Made by a program: the position numbers and the translations under genes. From Rathayibacter sp. VKM Ac-2754 (GTDB lineage: Bacteria > Actinomycetota > Actinomycetes > Actinomycetales > Microbacteriaceae): a DNA stretch of 64,000 nucleotides. The notes under the pieces are model-generated. The model had not been told where the DNA came from. It did not search any database and worked only from the letters and a program-made list of their open reading frames with translations. The stretch is from NCBI RefSeq assembly GCF_009807095.1, contig NZ_WUCC01000001.1, positions 1 through 64,000 of the forward strand, written 5' to 3'. Shown here one piece after another: positions 27,159-37,402 of the stretch (the stretch's first letter is position 1; each line of letters starts with the position of its first letter).

Positions 27159-27322
27159 GGCTCGTGAAACGTGCTTCGGCTCGCAGGAATCGTCCGATCC
27201 TGCGAGCCGAAGGTGTTTCTGCGAGCCGGAGATCAGGCGCGCGGGACGTCCGGCTCGCAGAATGTCATTCGGCTCGCGGGAATCGCGGGTTTCGGCGCGC
27301 CGAACGTGATCCGGCGAGCCGG
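27159..27322. repeat. Two type C 71-nt repeats
   Basis: Units at 27159-27229 and 27252-27322, each 71 bases, lie in the convergent phoU/gpmA space. Each begins GGCTCG and ends GCGAGCCGG, with another GGCTCGC and (in the better copies) another CGAGCC between. A further half-unit (TTTCTGCGAGCCGAAGGTG) follows. The same family recurs at 63394-63567. The stretch 26942-27158 shows nothing else recognisable. Confidence 0.8.
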
Positions 27323-27366
27323 AGGTGTTTCTGCGAGCCGAAGGTGCTTCAGGGGTGCGCGCAGAC

Positions 27367-27405
27367 GCGGACGGCCCGCGAGAACCGGGGTTCTGCGGGC
27401 CGTCC
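27367..27405 (-). terminator. Terminator of gpmA
   Basis: A 12-bp perfect outer stem (27367-27378 / 27394-27405) with an additional inner AGAAC/GTTCT pairing, 13 bases after the gpmA stop. Confidence 0.75.
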
Positions 27406-27418
27406 GACGGGGCGAGGG

Positions 27419-28171
27419 CTACTTCTTGGCGCCCTGGGCGGCCACGGCGGCGGCGCCGGCGGCGGCGGCCTCCGGGTCGAGGTAGCGGGCCGGCTCGGTC
27501 GGCTCGAAGTTCTCGTCGAGCGTGTAGACGAGCGGGATGCCGGTCGGGATGTTCAGCTCGGCGATGTCGGAGTCGGAGATGCCGTCGAGCGTCTTCACCA
27601 GCGCACGCAGCGAGTTGCCGTGCGCGGTGATCATCACGGTCTTGCCCGAGGCGAGGTCCGGCTTGATGTCGGACTCCCAGTACGGGAGCATCCGCTCGAT
27701 GACCAGCTTGAGCGACTCCGTGCGCGGGAGGGCGTCGCCGAGGTCGGCGTAGCGCTCGTCGTGGGCCTGCGAGTACTGGTCGTCGTCGTCGAGCGGGGGC
27801 GGCGGCACGTCGAACGAGCGGCGCCAGGTCTGGAACTGCTCGGGGCCGTACTCGGCGAGCGTCTGCGCCTTGTCCTTGCCCTGCAGCGCACCGTAGTGGC
27901 GCTCGTTCAGGCGCCAGGAGCGCTTGACGTCGATCCAGAGGCGGTCGGCGGTCTCGAGGGCGATGTTCGCGGTCTGGATCGCGCGGGTCTGGCGGGAGGT
28001 GTAGACGACGTCGGGGTGAAGCCCCGCCTCGCTCAGCAGCTCGCCGGCACGGGTCGCCTCGGCGACGCCCTGCTCGGTGAGCCGCACGTCGACCCAGCCG
28101 GTGAACAGGTTCTTCTGGTTCCACTCGCTGTTGCCGTGGCGCACGAGGATGAGGGTGTAGGTCTCGGACAT
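27419..28171 (-). CDS. gpmA: 2,3-bisphosphoglycerate-dependent phosphoglycerate mutase
   Basis: A 250-aa glycolytic enzyme interconverting 3- and 2-phosphoglycerate. It has the phosphohistidine motif [10 protein letters not shown] (Arg11, His12) and the second catalytic His in ITAHGNS. The C-terminal Ala-rich tail is unremarkable. ATG 28171 ([13 protein letters not shown]) is set by homology. Next to senX3-regX3-phoU, gpmA is in the place known from mycobacteria (gpm1). Confidence 0.95.
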   Translation of the reverse strand: MSETYTLILVRHGNSEWNQKNLFTGWVDVRLTEQGVAEATRAGELLSEAGLHPDVVYTSRQTRAIQTANIALETADRLWIDVKRSWRLNERHYGALQGKDKAQTLAEYGPEQFQTWRRSFDVPPPPLDDDDQYSQAHDERYADLGDALPRTESLKLVIERMLPYWESDIKPDLASGKTVMITAHGNSLRALVKTLDGISDSDIAELNIPTGIPLVYTLDENFEPTEPARYLDPEAAAAGAAAVAAQGAKK

Positions 28172-28220
28172 GCGCCCAGTGTAGAGGTGGCCCCTTTCGG
28201 GCGCGGATACGCTGGGCGGC

Positions 28221-29048
28221 ATGCCGATCGGAGCCGTGACCCGCGGAACGACGGGCACCAACCGGCTCCGTCGGGTCGATCGCTGGATCGCCGAGCTGCC
28301 CGTCCTCCGGGACACCGCGGACCCCCTCGTGGTCGACCTCGGCTTCGGCGCGAGCGCGGTCACCACCCTCGAGCTGCACCGCCGCCTCGCCCGCGTCGCC
28401 CCGGGAGTCGAGGTCGTCGGCCTCGAGATCGAGCCCGCGCGGGTGAGCACGGCGCGCGAGCAGCTCGCCCGTGTCCGGCGCGGAGGCACCCCTTTCCCCC
28501 GCGACGCACGCGTCCGCTTCGAGCGCGGCGGCTTCGAGATCCCGCTCCCGCCCGGTCGGAGCGCGAGCGTCCTCCGCGCGTTCAACGTGCTCCGCCAGTA
28601 CGACGAGTCGGCCGTCGCCAGTGCCTGGCAGGTGATGACCGAGCGGCTCGCTCCCGGCGGTGTGCTGGTCGAGGGCACCTGCGACGAGATCGGGCGGATC
28701 TGCACCTGGATCGCCATCGACGGGGACGGCCCCCGGTCGCTCACTCTGTCGCTGCGCCTGGGCGCCGTGCCCTCGCCGATGATCGCGGCCGAGCGGCTCC
28801 CGAAGGCGCTGATCCACCGCAATGTGCCCGGCGAGCGCGTGCACGCCTTCCTCCAGGCGCTCGAGCGGGCCTGGACCCTCAACGCTCCCCTCGCGGTGTA
28901 CGGGCCGGCCCAGCGCTGGCAGGCGTCCGTCCGTGCGCTCCGCGCCGAGTGGCCGATCCTCGACGGGCCGCGGCGGTGGCGGCTCGGGGAGGTGACCGTC
29001 GCGTGGGACGCCGTCGCGCCCGCGGATCCGGCCCCGTCACTCCGCTGA
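28221..29048 (+). CDS. Class I SAM-dependent methyltransferase
   Basis: A 275-aa protein with a Rossmann-type SAM site: motif [10 protein letters not shown] (about 37-45), the acidic residue ending strand two in GLEIEPARV, and [14 protein letters not shown] as the later core. The substrate is unknown; there is no neighbour to suggest one. ATG 28221 is 49 bases from the divergent gpmA start, so the two promoters share this gap. Confidence 0.85.
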   Translation: MPIGAVTRGTTGTNRLRRVDRWIAELPVLRDTADPLVVDLGFGASAVTTLELHRRLARVAPGVEVVGLEIEPARVSTAREQLARVRRGGTPFPRDARVRFERGGFEIPLPPGRSASVLRAFNVLRQYDESAVASAWQVMTERLAPGGVLVEGTCDEIGRICTWIAIDGDGPRSLTLSLRLGAVPSPMIAAERLPKALIHRNVPGERVHAFLQALERAWTLNAPLAVYGPAQRWQASVRALRAEWPILDGPRRWRLGEVTVAWDAVAPADPAPSLR

Positions 29049-29060
29049 CAGCCCGACGCG

Positions 29061-30191
29061 TCAGCGCAGCTCGGGCAGCGCCTCCCTCGCCTCGACGGGA
29101 TCGGTGCCGGCGGCCGTCAGCAGATCGACGACGAGCGGTCGCAGGATGACCAGGAGGGTCTTCTCGGCGAGGCGCGCCTCGGGGATCAGACCCTGCGGGT
29201 CGAGCGTCGTCGCCAGCAGGACAAGGTCCTGACGGGCGAGCGGGAGCACGGAGGGATCCGCGACGGCGCGCCCGAGCAGCGAGACGCCCGAGCCGAAGGA
29301 CGCCACGACGGCGGCGAGGGCGGGGCGCCGGGCGCCGTCGCCGACGAGGAAGTCGGTGCGCCGAGCGACGATGCGGAGGTTGCGGGTCGCGAGATCGAGG
29401 GCGGCCAGCATCGCGTGCTGCCTCTCGAGCTCACCTCGGTGCCGGCGGACGAACGGCGAGATCCGGGCGACCCCTAGCGCCGACTCGAGGGCCGCAGACC
29501 AGCCGTCGATGGTCGGCTGCGTCCCGCGGACACGCTCCAGAGCTTCTCGGGAGGCGTCGCCGTCTCCGTCGCGGAGCGCTTCGGACAGCCCCTCGATCGT
29601 GGCCGACAGCGCGGAGACGAGGCGCCGGGCCTCCGCGCGAGCGGTCCGGAGCGGACTGCGCGGCACGATGGCGGTGCACAGCAGCGCCGCCAGTCCGCCG
29701 ACGAGACCGTCGAGACTCCGGGTGAACACGCCTCCGTCGGGGGCGGGCAGGACCATGACGAGCATCGCCTGCGTGCCGGCGGCGACCGCGAAGCCGGGCG
29801 AGGGCGAGAGCGCCCGCCCGACGGTGAAGACGATCGCGAGCACGACGGCCAGCTGCCAGACGCCCGTACCCCACCAGAGCAGCAGGACCTCGCTCGCCGT
29901 GATCCCGATCAGCATGCCGACCGCCGTCTCGGCGACCTGCTTCGGCCGGGTGTCGCGCGCGATGCCGAGGCTCGAGATCGTCGCCGTGAGGGAGAGCACC
30001 GGGGCCGGGTGCCCGAAGACGAACCGCGACACCGAGTACGCGAGGATCGCCGCGAGGACGATCTGCAGCACGGCGGGGAGCGACGTGACCGCCCGCCCGA
30101 GACCGCGGCCCGGGCGGATGGCGTCGACGCGGACGAGCCGCCGGAGCCCCTCGGCCGCCCGATCCGGCCTCGCGGATCCTGCGGCCACCAC
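29061..30191 (-). CDS. FUSC family membrane protein
   Basis: A 376-aa protein with about six hydrophobic segments in the first half (40-180) including the [17 protein letters not shown] motif, then a long soluble helical part with [18 protein letters not shown] proteins resemble half of the aromatic-acid efflux pumps (AaeB/YccS); the substrate is unknown. Start is GTG 30191, eight bases after the ygfZ stop, so it is third in the FABP-ygfZ-FUSC run. Confidence 0.85.
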   Translation of the reverse strand: MVAAGSARPDRAAEGLRRLVRVDAIRPGRGLGRAVTSLPAVLQIVLAAILAYSVSRFVFGHPAPVLSLTATISSLGIARDTRPKQVAETAVGMLIGITASEVLLLWWGTGVWQLAVVLAIVFTVGRALSPSPGFAVAAGTQAMLVMVLPAPDGGVFTRSLDGLVGGLAALLCTAIVPRSPLRTARAEARRLVSALSATIEGLSEALRDGDGDASREALERVRGTQPTIDGWSAALESALGVARISPFVRRHRGELERQHAMLAALDLATRNLRIVARRTDFLVGDGARRPALAAVVASFGSGVSLLGRAVADPSVLPLARQDLVLLATTLDPQGLIPEARLAEKTLLVILRPLVVDLLTAAGTDPVEAREALPELR

Positions 30192-30199
30192 GGCGTGGC

Positions 30200-31333
30200 C
30201 TACCTGGTCTTCGCCCCGAGTCGGGGCAGGCGGGGCACCCCCGCCTCCGCACCGGCTCCGGGCGGGACGACGACCTCCTGCGAGGCGGCGACGCGGACGT
30301 CGCCGGCGAGGACGGTGAGCTCGTTCTCGACGGGCACGGAGCGCTTGACGACGGCGAGGGCGATCGGTCCGTCCTCGTAGTGCCAGGCGCTCGAGGTGAC
30401 GGCGCCGACCTCGACCGGTTCGCCGCCCTTCAGCGCGGTGACCGGGTCACCGTGCCCGGGAAGGGCGGAGTCGGAGCCGTCGAGCTGCAGGAGCACGAGG
30501 CGCCGCGGTGGGTGCCCGAGGTTGTGCACCTTGGCGACGGTCTCCTGGCCCCGGTAGCACCCCTTGGCCAGGTGCACGGAGGAGCGGAGCAGGTCGAGCT
30601 CGTGCGGGATCGAGCGGTCGTCGACCTCGGTGGCGTGACGCGGGCGCCACGCTGCGATGCGGAGGGCCTCGAGTGCGTCGGAGCCGGCCAGCGCGACTCC
30701 GGCGCTCGCGGCCCTCGCGGCCAGCTCGACGAGCACGGCACGCGGCACGAGGGTCTCGCGGTAGAGCCAGGACGCCGCAGGGTGCTCCTCGACGGCCGCG
30801 TACTGCCAGCCGCCGGGCTGCACCTGCGACCACGGGTCGAGCCAGCTGACGCCGCCCAGCGAGAGCGCGAGGGTGGTGGCGGAGGAGTCGCCCAGCGTCG
30901 CGAGAGTCGCGAACTCGTCGGTGCGATCGGCGATCTCGACCCGGAGCATGAACCGCATCCGGTCGAGCCAGGCCGCGAGGCCCGGGGTCTCGTCGCGGTC
31001 GAGGAGCAGCCACGCGGTCTCTCCGTCGTCGACCACGCGGATGACGTGCTCGATGCGACCGGACGGGTCGAGCAGCAGGGTCTCGGCGGAGGCACCCGGT
31101 GCGAGCCGTGCGAGGGACTGGCTGGTGAGGGAGTCGAGCCAGGTGAGCCGGTCGGGGCCGGTGACGGTGACGACTCCGCGACCCGAGAGGTCGACGAGCG
31201 CCGTGCCCGCGGCGAGTGCGCGCTGCTCGCGGAACGGCTCGCCGTAGTGCGCGGCGACACCCGGCTCGGCGATGCTCGCCGTCGCGACGGCTCCGGCGAC
31301 CGAGAGGAGCGGTGAGATCGGGTCAGTCGACAC
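30200..31333 (-). CDS. ygfZ: YgfZ/GcvT folate-binding protein
   Basis: A 377-aa member of the GcvT-fold family with the diagnostic KGCYRGQE motif (about 252-259). YgfZ proteins bind folate and assist repair or assembly of certain Fe-S enzymes. The GTG start at 31333 (VSTDPISPLL) overlaps the upstream FABP-type gene by 11 bases, indicating coupling; this pair is conserved across actinobacteria. Confidence 0.92.
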   Translation of the reverse strand: MSTDPISPLLSVAGAVATASIAEPGVAAHYGEPFREQRALAAGTALVDLSGRGVVTVTGPDRLTWLDSLTSQSLARLAPGASAETLLLDPSGRIEHVIRVVDDGETAWLLLDRDETPGLAAWLDRMRFMLRVEIADRTDEFATLATLGDSSATTLALSLGGVSWLDPWSQVQPGGWQYAAVEEHPAASWLYRETLVPRAVLVELAARAASAGVALAGSDALEALRIAAWRPRHATEVDDRSIPHELDLLRSSVHLAKGCYRGQETVAKVHNLGHPPRRLVLLQLDGSDSALPGHGDPVTALKGGEPVEVGAVTSSAWHYEDGPIALAVVKRSVPVENELTVLAGDVRVAASQEVVVPPGAGAEAGVPRLPRLGAKTR

Positions 31334-31934
31334 GGGCGAGCCTCCCTGAGGCGTGGGTGCGGAGGCCCTGGCCGAGCGCGGCGATGTCCCACGCCCAGAG
31401 CAGGTGGTCGTCGACGAGGCCGTAGAGGCGCGTGGCCGCCGCGTAGTCCTTCGCCGCAGCGGTGCGCATGACGGCGTCGGTCGCGAGGTCGATGCGCGGA
31501 CCCTTGACCTGACCGAGGTAGAGCTCGCTGACGCCGTCGGGGTGCACGAGGGAGACCTCGAGCTCGAAGCCGCCAGCGGCGTTGCGGAGGGTCTCGACCG
31601 ACTCGGCGTCGGGGAACGCGGGAGCGCCGCGACCGGGCAGCATCGCCGGGCCGGCGTCCGCATCGGTGAGCAGACGGCTGAGGCGCCAGTACCCCGTCTC
31701 GCTGACGAGCGGGCGGTGGCCGACCTCGTCGTTCTCGTCCTCGATCAGCCAGGTGTAGGAGCTGTAGTTGAGGTACGGCAGCCCGTCGTAGCTGAAGCTG
31801 ATGCGGTGGCCGAACTCGGCCTGGACGGAGTCGTCGCCGACGACGTAGTCGACGACGCCCGAGCCCTCCCAGACGCCGAGCAGCCAGGACAGGGGGACGA
31901 GCTCGGGCGGGAGGCCCGACGGCAGCGAGATCAA
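31323..31934 (-). CDS. FABP-like / nitrobindin heme-binding protein (DUF1794)
   Basis: A 203-aa beta-barrel protein. It has the nitrobindin opening LSWLLGVWEGSG (about 15-26) and a C-terminal GLRTHASG in which His194 fits the axial heme ligand. Family members bind ferric heme and react with NO or peroxynitrite. An ~30-residue loop around 90-115 is longer than usual. The start is TTG 31934 without a clear ribosome site; this is the least certain part. Confidence 0.85.
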   Translation of the reverse strand: MISLPSGLPPELVPLSWLLGVWEGSGVVDYVVGDDSVQAEFGHRISFSYDGLPYLNYSSYTWLIEDENDEVGHRPLVSETGYWRLSRLLTDADAGPAMLPGRGAPAFPDAESVETLRNAAGGFELEVSLVHPDGVSELYLGQVKGPRIDLATDAVMRTAAAKDYAAATRLYGLVDDHLLWAWDIAALGQGLRTHASGRLARVD

Positions 31935-31953
31935 ACCGGCTCTGACCCGGCGG

Positions 31954-32064
31954 CTAGCGCTGGCCGCGGTAGAGCTTGAAGACGACGATGCCCGAGACCC
32001 ACGCGATGGCGAGCGAGGCGAGCCCGAGCAGTCCGAGATAGAAGAGTTCGAGGGCGAGAAGCAT
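31954..32064 (-). CDS. Very small single-helix membrane protein
   Basis: A 36-aa peptide starting ATG 32064 (or 39 aa from ATG 32073): one long hydrophobic helix and a basic end (KLYRGQR). Base composition and the AGGATGGGG stretch upstream favour translation. It lies 19 bases upstream of the FABP-type gene and may lead that operon. Function is unknown. Confidence 0.55.
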   Translation of the reverse strand: MLLALELFYLGLLGLASLAIAWVSGIVVFKLYRGQR

Positions 32065-32114
32065 GGTCCCCATCCTATGCGGCGACGCCGACACGGGCGC
32101 GGGCCGGAGGGGAT

Positions 32115-32375
32115 TCAGCGGGAGGCGAGAGCGGCGACGCCGCTGGCGAGGCCGACGATGACCATCGCCCCGACCATGCTCGTCATCGTGCGGAGCAGGT
32201 AGCCGGAGGCGCGGGCGACGGCGAGCTGCACCGCGAAGGTGGCGAGCACGCATCCGCCGAAGGTCAGCGCGAGCCAGAGCTGCGCGGATCCGGCCGGAGC
32301 GACGACCAGAGTGACCACCGAGCCGACGAGAGCCAGCGCCCAGACGATCCCCACGCCCACTCGGTCCCCGCTCAT
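32115..32375 (-). CDS. Small three-helix membrane protein
   Basis: An 86-aa protein with hydrophobic segments at about 8-27, 32-52 and 62-84 and few charges. No family is recognised. ATG 32375 is 74 bases from the divergent glnR start. It may share a transcript with the minus-strand genes that follow. Confidence 0.7.
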   Translation of the reverse strand: MSGDRVGVGIVWALALVGSVVTLVVAPAGSAQLWLALTFGGCVLATFAVQLAVARASGYLLRTMTSMVGAMVIVGLASGVAALASR

Positions 32376-32449
32376 CCGTCAATTGTGCCCCAGGCGATCG
32401 GCCCTCCCGGCCCGCCGCTAGTATTGCCGCAGACAGTTCTGGAGGATCC

Positions 32450-33139
32450 GTGGCGCAGTTGTTGATACTGACCTCTGCGGGGGGCACCGAGGTACTGCCC
32501 GCTCTGGGGCTGCTCAGCCACAAGACCCGGCAGATCCCGGCCGAACCCGCGCATCTCGTGAACGCACCGAGCTGCGACCTCATCTTCGTCGACGCCCGGC
32601 AGGACCTCGCCAGCGCGAAGTCGCTCTGCAAGATCCTCACCACCACCGGGATCAACGTCCCCCTCATCCTCATCCTCACCGAGGGGGGCCTCACCGCGGT
32701 GAGCGCCGACTGGGGCGTGAACGACGTGATCCTCGACTCCGCCGGCCCCGCCGAGGTCGACGCGCGCATCCGCCTCGTCATCGGCCGCCTCGCACAGGAG
32801 CAGTCGGCGTCGCGGATCCAGGCGTCCGGTGTCGTCATCGACGAGGCGAGCTACTCGGCCAAGGTGCACGGGCGCCCGCTCGACCTCACCTTCAAGGAGT
32901 TCGAGCTCCTGCGCTTCTTCGCCACGCACCCCTCGCGGGTCTTCACCCGCGAGCAGCTGCTCAGCGAGGTGTGGGGCTACGACTACTTCGGAGGCACGCG
33001 CACCGTCGACGTGCACGTCCGGCGCCTGCGCGCGAAGCTCGGCGACCTCGAGTCGCTCATCGGCACGGTCCGCAACGTCGGATACCGCTTCAACGTCTAT
33101 GAAGAGGACAATGAGCGAGTCGCTCAATCTCTCGGTTGA
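32450..33139 (+). CDS. glnR: Nitrogen regulator GlnR (orphan OmpR-type)
   Basis: A 229-aa regulator of nitrogen assimilation genes in actinobacteria. The N-domain lacks the usual acidic pair and Thr/Lys switch residues but keeps Asp48 ([15 protein letters not shown]), as GlnR does; it is thought to act as a dimer without phosphorylation. The winged helix (about 128-222) has [11 protein letters not shown] and [19 protein letters not shown] 32450 has GGAGG six bases upstream. The mshD gene overlaps its end, the same order as in mycobacteria. Confidence 0.92.
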   Translation: MAQLLILTSAGGTEVLPALGLLSHKTRQIPAEPAHLVNAPSCDLIFVDARQDLASAKSLCKILTTTGINVPLILILTEGGLTAVSADWGVNDVILDSAGPAEVDARIRLVIGRLAQEQSASRIQASGVVIDEASYSAKVHGRPLDLTFKEFELLRFFATHPSRVFTREQLLSEVWGYDYFGGTRTVDVHVRRLRAKLGDLESLIGTVRNVGYRFNVYEEDNERVAQSLG

Positions 33140-33992
33140 GAACCTGTCCGACCCCGCGGTGTCCGCGGGGCTCGAGCACCTCATCGGTCGCGCCACCTGG
33201 TTCGACGAGCAGCCCCCGTTCAGCGATCAGACGCTGGTCGATGCGAGGGCCGGCTCGCGGACGCTGCTGATCGGCCTCCGCGCCGATGTCGTCGTCGCCG
33301 CGGCGGTCCTCGGCCAGGGCGAGCTCGAGTTCGTGGTCGATCCGGAGTGGCGAGGCGTCGGCTTCGGTCGCGCGACCCTCGAGCAGGTCCTCGCGAGCGG
33401 CCGGACGGGGCTGCTGGCCTGGGCGCACGGCGATCACCCCGCGGCGCGGGCCCTCGCGGCGTCGCACGGCTTCTCGCCCGTCAGGACGCTGCTGCACCTG
33501 GCGCTCGATCCGCTCAGCGCACCCGAGGTCGTCGTCCCCGACGGCTTCGCCCTCTCGGACGCCCGCGATCTCGACCCCGCGGAGTGGGTCGCCCTCAACG
33601 CCCGCGTCTTCGCCGCGCACCCCGAGCAGGGTCGGCTGACCGAGGACGACCTCGCCGCCCGACGCGCCGAGCCGTGGTTCGACGAGGGCGACTTCCTCCT
33701 GCTCCGCGACGCGAGCGGCGCGCTCGTGGGCTACGACTGGCTCAAGATCGAGCCCGGATCGACGACCGGTGAGATCTACGTGCTCGGCATCGCCCCCGAG
33801 GCGGCGGGCCACGGCCTCGGCCGGGCGCTGCTCGGAGCGGGCCTCGCGCGGATGGTCGAGCGGGGCTGCACCGCCGCCGATCTCTACGTCGAGGCCGAGA
33901 ACCGCTCGGCCGTCGCGCTCTACCGCTCGCTGGGATTCGTCGACGCCTCCGTCGACGTGCAGTACCTGCAGCGGGCTCCCGCGGTCCGCTGA
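33111..33992 (+). CDS. mshD: Mycothiol synthase
   Basis: A 293-aa double-GNAT enzyme that acetylates Cys-GlcN-Ins to give mycothiol, the main thiol of actinobacteria. Domain one (about 40-135) has [13 protein letters not shown]; domain two (about 140-293) has [17 protein letters not shown] and ends [13 protein letters not shown], both acetyl-CoA loops intact. ATG 33111 overlaps glnR by 29 bases; another ATG at 33099 is possible. Other mycothiol genes are outside the window. Confidence 0.93.
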   Translation: MSESLNLSVENLSDPAVSAGLEHLIGRATWFDEQPPFSDQTLVDARAGSRTLLIGLRADVVVAAAVLGQGELEFVVDPEWRGVGFGRATLEQVLASGRTGLLAWAHGDHPAARALAASHGFSPVRTLLHLALDPLSAPEVVVPDGFALSDARDLDPAEWVALNARVFAAHPEQGRLTEDDLAARRAEPWFDEGDFLLLRDASGALVGYDWLKIEPGSTTGEIYVLGIAPEAAGHGLGRALLGAGLARMVERGCTAADLYVEAENRSAVALYRSLGFVDASVDVQYLQRAPAVR

Positions 33993-34016
33993 CCTCGAGC
34001 CTCCTCCCCAGGCCGC

Positions 34017-34038
34017 GTTCACCCCGCATTCACCACCG
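34017..34038 (+). promoter_or_regulatory. PHO box upstream of ppk
   Basis: Two adjacent 11-mers, GTTCACCCCGC and ATTCACCACCG, match the direct-repeat units bound by PhoP/RegX3-type regulators in actinobacteria. They end 39 bases before the ppk start and share one exact unit with the pstS box. Confidence 0.75.
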
Positions 34039-34077
34039 GCGGCGCGACGCACACGGACGCGGTGCCAGGATGGACGC

Positions 34078-36282
34078 ATGGACGGCGACAACCTGATTCT
34101 CGAGGACGGCCTGAGCGACGAGCTCGACGACGACTTCGACGACGAGGAGGAGCACTCCGACCCCCTGCTCCCCGACAACCGCTACCTCGATCGCGAGCTG
34201 AGCTGGCTGGCGTTCAACCAGCGCGTGCTCGAGCTCGCCGAGGATCCGCTGGTGCCCGCGCTCGAGCGGGCGAACTTCCTGGCGATCTTCTCGTCGAACC
34301 TCGACGAGTTCTTCATGGTCCGGGTGGCGGGCCTGAAGCGGCGCATCCTCACGGGTCTCGCGCTGCCGACCAACATCGGCCGCGTCCCGGTCGACGTGCT
34401 GACCGACATCTCCGAGAAGGCGCACCTGCTGCAGCAGCGCCACTCGCGGGCGTTCAAGGAGCTGGTCGAGCCGGCCCTGCGCGACTCCGGCATCGACATC
34501 GTGCGGTGGAGCGAGCTCAGCGACGCCGAGCGTGAGGTGCTCGACGACTACTTCTCGGCCCAGATCTTCCCGGTGCTCATGCCGCTCGCGGTCGACCCGG
34601 CCCACCCGTTCCCCTACATCTCGGGGCTCTCGCTCAACCTCTCGGTGCGCGTGCGCAACCCGAAGACGCAGAAGACCGAGTTCGCGCGCCTCAAGGTGCC
34701 GCAGATGCTGCCGCGCTTCGTCCGCATCGCCGGTGTCGCCGCTCCCGGCGAGCCGATGCGCTTCATCTCGCTCGAAGACCTCATCGCGAACCAGCTCGAC
34801 GACCTCTTCCCGGGCATGGAGATCCTCGACCACCACGTCTTCCGGATCACCCGCAACGAGGACGTCGAGGTCGACGAGGACGAGACAGAGAACCTCATCA
34901 AGGCGCTCGAGAAAGAACTGCTCCGTCGCCGGTTCGGCCCGCCCATCCGGCTCGAGGTCACCGACGACATGGACGACGAGACCCTCGGGCTGCTCGTCCG
35001 CGAGCTCGACATCACGACGCAGGAGGTCTACAAGCTCCCGGCTCCGCTGGATCTCAGCGGGCTCTTCAGCCTGCAGAAGATCGACCGGCCCGATCTGAAG
35101 TACCCGAACCACGTGCCGACGACGGCCGTCCAGCTCTCGCCGAGCGACTCGAACCAGCGTCAGGACATCTTCAAGGCGGTCTCGCGCGGCGACGTGCTCC
35201 TGCACCACCCCTACGAGTCCTTCGCGACGAGCGTCCAGGCGTTCCTCGAGCAGGCGGCGGCCGACCCCGACGTGCTCGCGATCAAGCAGACGCTCTACCG
35301 CACGTCGGGCGACTCCCCCATCGTCGAGGCCCTGATCGACGCGGCCGAATCGGGCAAGCAGGTGCTGGCGCTGGTCGAGATCAAGGCGCGCTTCGACGAG
35401 CAGGCCAACATCTCGTGGGCGCGCAAGCTCGAGAAGGCCGGCGTGCACGTGGTCTACGGACTCGTCGGGCTCAAGACCCACTGCAAGCTCGCGCTCGTGA
35501 TCCGCCAGGAGAAGGGCGGGGTCCTCCGGCACTACTCCCACATCGGCACCGGCAACTACAACCCGAAGACCTCGCGCATCTACGAGGATCTGGGGCTGCT
35601 GACGGCCGACGCCGAGGTGGGCAAGGACCTGACGCGCCTCTTCAACGAGCTGTCGGGCTACGCGATCGAGAAGAAGTTCAAGCGCCTGCTCGTCGCACCG
35701 CGCCACCTGCGCAAGGGCCTGCTCAAGCGCATCGAGGCCGAGACCGAGAACGCCCGCAACGGGCTGCCCTCCGGCATCCGGATCAAGGTCAACTCGATCG
35801 TCGACGAGGCCGTGATCGACGCCCTCTACCGCGCCAGCCAGGCCGGCGTCCCGGTCGACGTCTGGGTCCGCGGCATCTGCGGCCTCAAGCCCGGGCAGGA
35901 GGGCCTCTCCGAGAACATCCGCGTCCGCTCGATCCTCGGCCGCTACCTCGAGCACTCGCGCATCTTCAGCTTCGTCAACGGCGGAGAGCCCGACGTGTTC
36001 ATCGGCAGCGCCGACATGATGCACCGCAACCTCGATCGTCGCGTCGAAGCACTGGTGCGGATCGTCGAACCCGCGCACCTCGCCGAGATCGAGGACATGT
36101 TCGTGCGGGCGATGGACGAGAGGACCGCCTCGTGGTGGCTCGGCTCGGACGGCACCTGGACACGGCACCACCTCGACGAGGACGGCGCCCCGCTGTCCGA
36201 CCTCCAGAACCGGCTGATGCAGCACATCTCGCACCGCAAGCGCGCGGCGTCCCGGTCCGCCTCGCGCGTGTCGAACCGCTGA
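34078..36282 (+). CDS. ppk: Polyphosphate kinase 1
   Basis: A 734-aa enzyme that polymerises ATP gamma-phosphate into polyphosphate, reversibly. It has the four-domain Ppk1 layout: N-terminal ([14 protein letters not shown] at about 39-52), head, C1 and C2. The autophosphorylated His468 is in [10 protein letters not shown], followed by HIGTGNYNP and DLGLLTAD. An acidic stretch (about 14-28) precedes the fold. ATG 34078 has AGGA seven bases upstream. A PHO box upstream suggests induction under phosphate limitation; mutT1 follows after four bases. Confidence 0.97.
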   Translation: MDGDNLILEDGLSDELDDDFDDEEEHSDPLLPDNRYLDRELSWLAFNQRVLELAEDPLVPALERANFLAIFSSNLDEFFMVRVAGLKRRILTGLALPTNIGRVPVDVLTDISEKAHLLQQRHSRAFKELVEPALRDSGIDIVRWSELSDAEREVLDDYFSAQIFPVLMPLAVDPAHPFPYISGLSLNLSVRVRNPKTQKTEFARLKVPQMLPRFVRIAGVAAPGEPMRFISLEDLIANQLDDLFPGMEILDHHVFRITRNEDVEVDEDETENLIKALEKELLRRRFGPPIRLEVTDDMDDETLGLLVRELDITTQEVYKLPAPLDLSGLFSLQKIDRPDLKYPNHVPTTAVQLSPSDSNQRQDIFKAVSRGDVLLHHPYESFATSVQAFLEQAAADPDVLAIKQTLYRTSGDSPIVEALIDAAESGKQVLALVEIKARFDEQANISWARKLEKAGVHVVYGLVGLKTHCKLALVIRQEKGGVLRHYSHIGTGNYNPKTSRIYEDLGLLTADAEVGKDLTRLFNELSGYAIEKKFKRLLVAPRHLRKGLLKRIEAETENARNGLPSGIRIKVNSIVDEAVIDALYRASQAGVPVDVWVRGICGLKPGQEGLSENIRVRSILGRYLEHSRIFSFVNGGEPDVFIGSADMMHRNLDRRVEALVRIVEPAHLAEIEDMFVRAMDERTASWWLGSDGTWTRHHLDEDGAPLSDLQNRLMQHISHRKRAASRSASRVSNR

Positions 36283-36286
36283 CGCT

Positions 36287-37222
36287 GTGACGGGCACCGT
36301 CTTCGCCGCAGGAGCCGTGTGCTGGCGGCTCATCGAGGGCCGACCGCACCTCCTGGTGATCCACCGACCGCACCGGAGGGACGTCAGCCTGCCCAAGGGC
36401 AAGGTCGACCCCGGCGAGTCGCTGGCCGAGACGGCGGTCCGCGAGATCCGCGAGGAGACGGGGCTCGCCGTGGCGCTCGGCGTCCCGCTCGGCTCGACCG
36501 AGTACTCCCTCCCGAACGGTCGGCCGAAGGCGGTCTACTACTGGGCGGCGCAGGTCACCGAGAAGGCCGTCCTCGCCTCCGATTTCGTCCCCAACGACGA
36601 GGTGGAGGCGCTCGAGTGGGTGAGCGTCAAGAAGGCCCGCAGCTACCTGACCTACCCGCACGACGTGGCGATCGTTGACGAGTTCGCCCGCATCGTCGCC
36701 CGCGGCACGCTCGACACCTTCGCGATCGTGGTGCTCCGGCACGCCAAGGCCGTGCCCCCCTCCTCCTGGGACGGCCGCGACTCGACCCGCCGCCTCAACC
36801 GCAGGGGCACCGAGGAGGCTGCGGCGGCCGCCCGCGCCGTCGCCGCCTGGCGCCCGCGCCGCCTGATCTCGAGCACGGCGAAGCGCTGCCGCGCGACGAT
36901 CTCCCCCCTCTCCGCACTGGTGAAGCGTCCCGTCCGGCTCTCGGAGGACATCAGCCAGGAGGCGTTCGAGCGCGGGTCCGCCGATGTGCGCTCCGTCGTC
37001 GGCAAGCGTGTGCGAGCGCGCAAGTCGGCCGTACTGTGCAGCCACGGCCCGGTCATCCCCGAGATCCTGCGCGAGATCGCGCTGGCGACGGCGACTCCGC
37101 TCGGCGCCTACCTCGACGAGGCGTCCGACCTGCCCACCGGCGGCTTCACCGTGGTCCACCTCTCGACTGAGCACCCCGGCTCGGGCATCGTCGCGGTCGA
37201 GACGCACACGCCGCTGGCCTGA
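36287..37222 (+). CDS. mutT1: Nudix hydrolase / histidine phosphatase (MutT1-like)
   Basis: A 311-aa two-domain protein. Residues 5-135 are Nudix with Gly38, Glu44 and the core REIREETG (52-59); residues 146-305 are a histidine phosphatase with Arg151-His152 in VLRHAKA and a later SHGPV. This matches mycobacterial MutT1, which clears 8-oxo-dGTP and diadenosine polyphosphates. It follows ppk, as Rv2985 follows Rv2984. GTG 36287 is four bases after the ppk stop. Confidence 0.9.
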   Translation: MTGTVFAAGAVCWRLIEGRPHLLVIHRPHRRDVSLPKGKVDPGESLAETAVREIREETGLAVALGVPLGSTEYSLPNGRPKAVYYWAAQVTEKAVLASDFVPNDEVEALEWVSVKKARSYLTYPHDVAIVDEFARIVARGTLDTFAIVVLRHAKAVPPSSWDGRDSTRRLNRRGTEEAAAAARAVAAWRPRRLISSTAKRCRATISPLSALVKRPVRLSEDISQEAFERGSADVRSVVGKRVRARKSAVLCSHGPVIPEILREIALATATPLGAYLDEASDLPTGGFTVVHLSTEHPGSGIVAVETHTPLA

Positions 37223-37285
37223 CGCTCCCGGGGCGAGTGCGAACCCTGCTCCGCGCACCGGGATCGGGCAATGGGCCACCCCGCC

Positions 37286-37307
37286 GTTCACCCCGCGTTC
37301 ACCGAGC
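37286..37307 (+). promoter_or_regulatory. PHO box upstream of pstS
   Basis: GTTCACCCCGC and GTTCACCGAGC are back-to-back 11-base direct repeats with perfect GTTCACC heads, about 95 bases before the pstS start. This is the strongest PHO-box candidate in the window. Confidence 0.82.
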
Positions 37308-37402
37308 GGTCGCGGTCAGGACACGACTGCTCCGTACTGTCGCCTGCGGGCCGCACCAAGCCCTGTTCTGTCTCCATGCTTTCCTACCCGAAAGGGATAT
37401 CC

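Noticed and set aside
34030..36402. 790-aa open frame antisense to ppk
   Set aside because: GC-rich antisense frame; all domain evidence belongs to ppk on the other strand.
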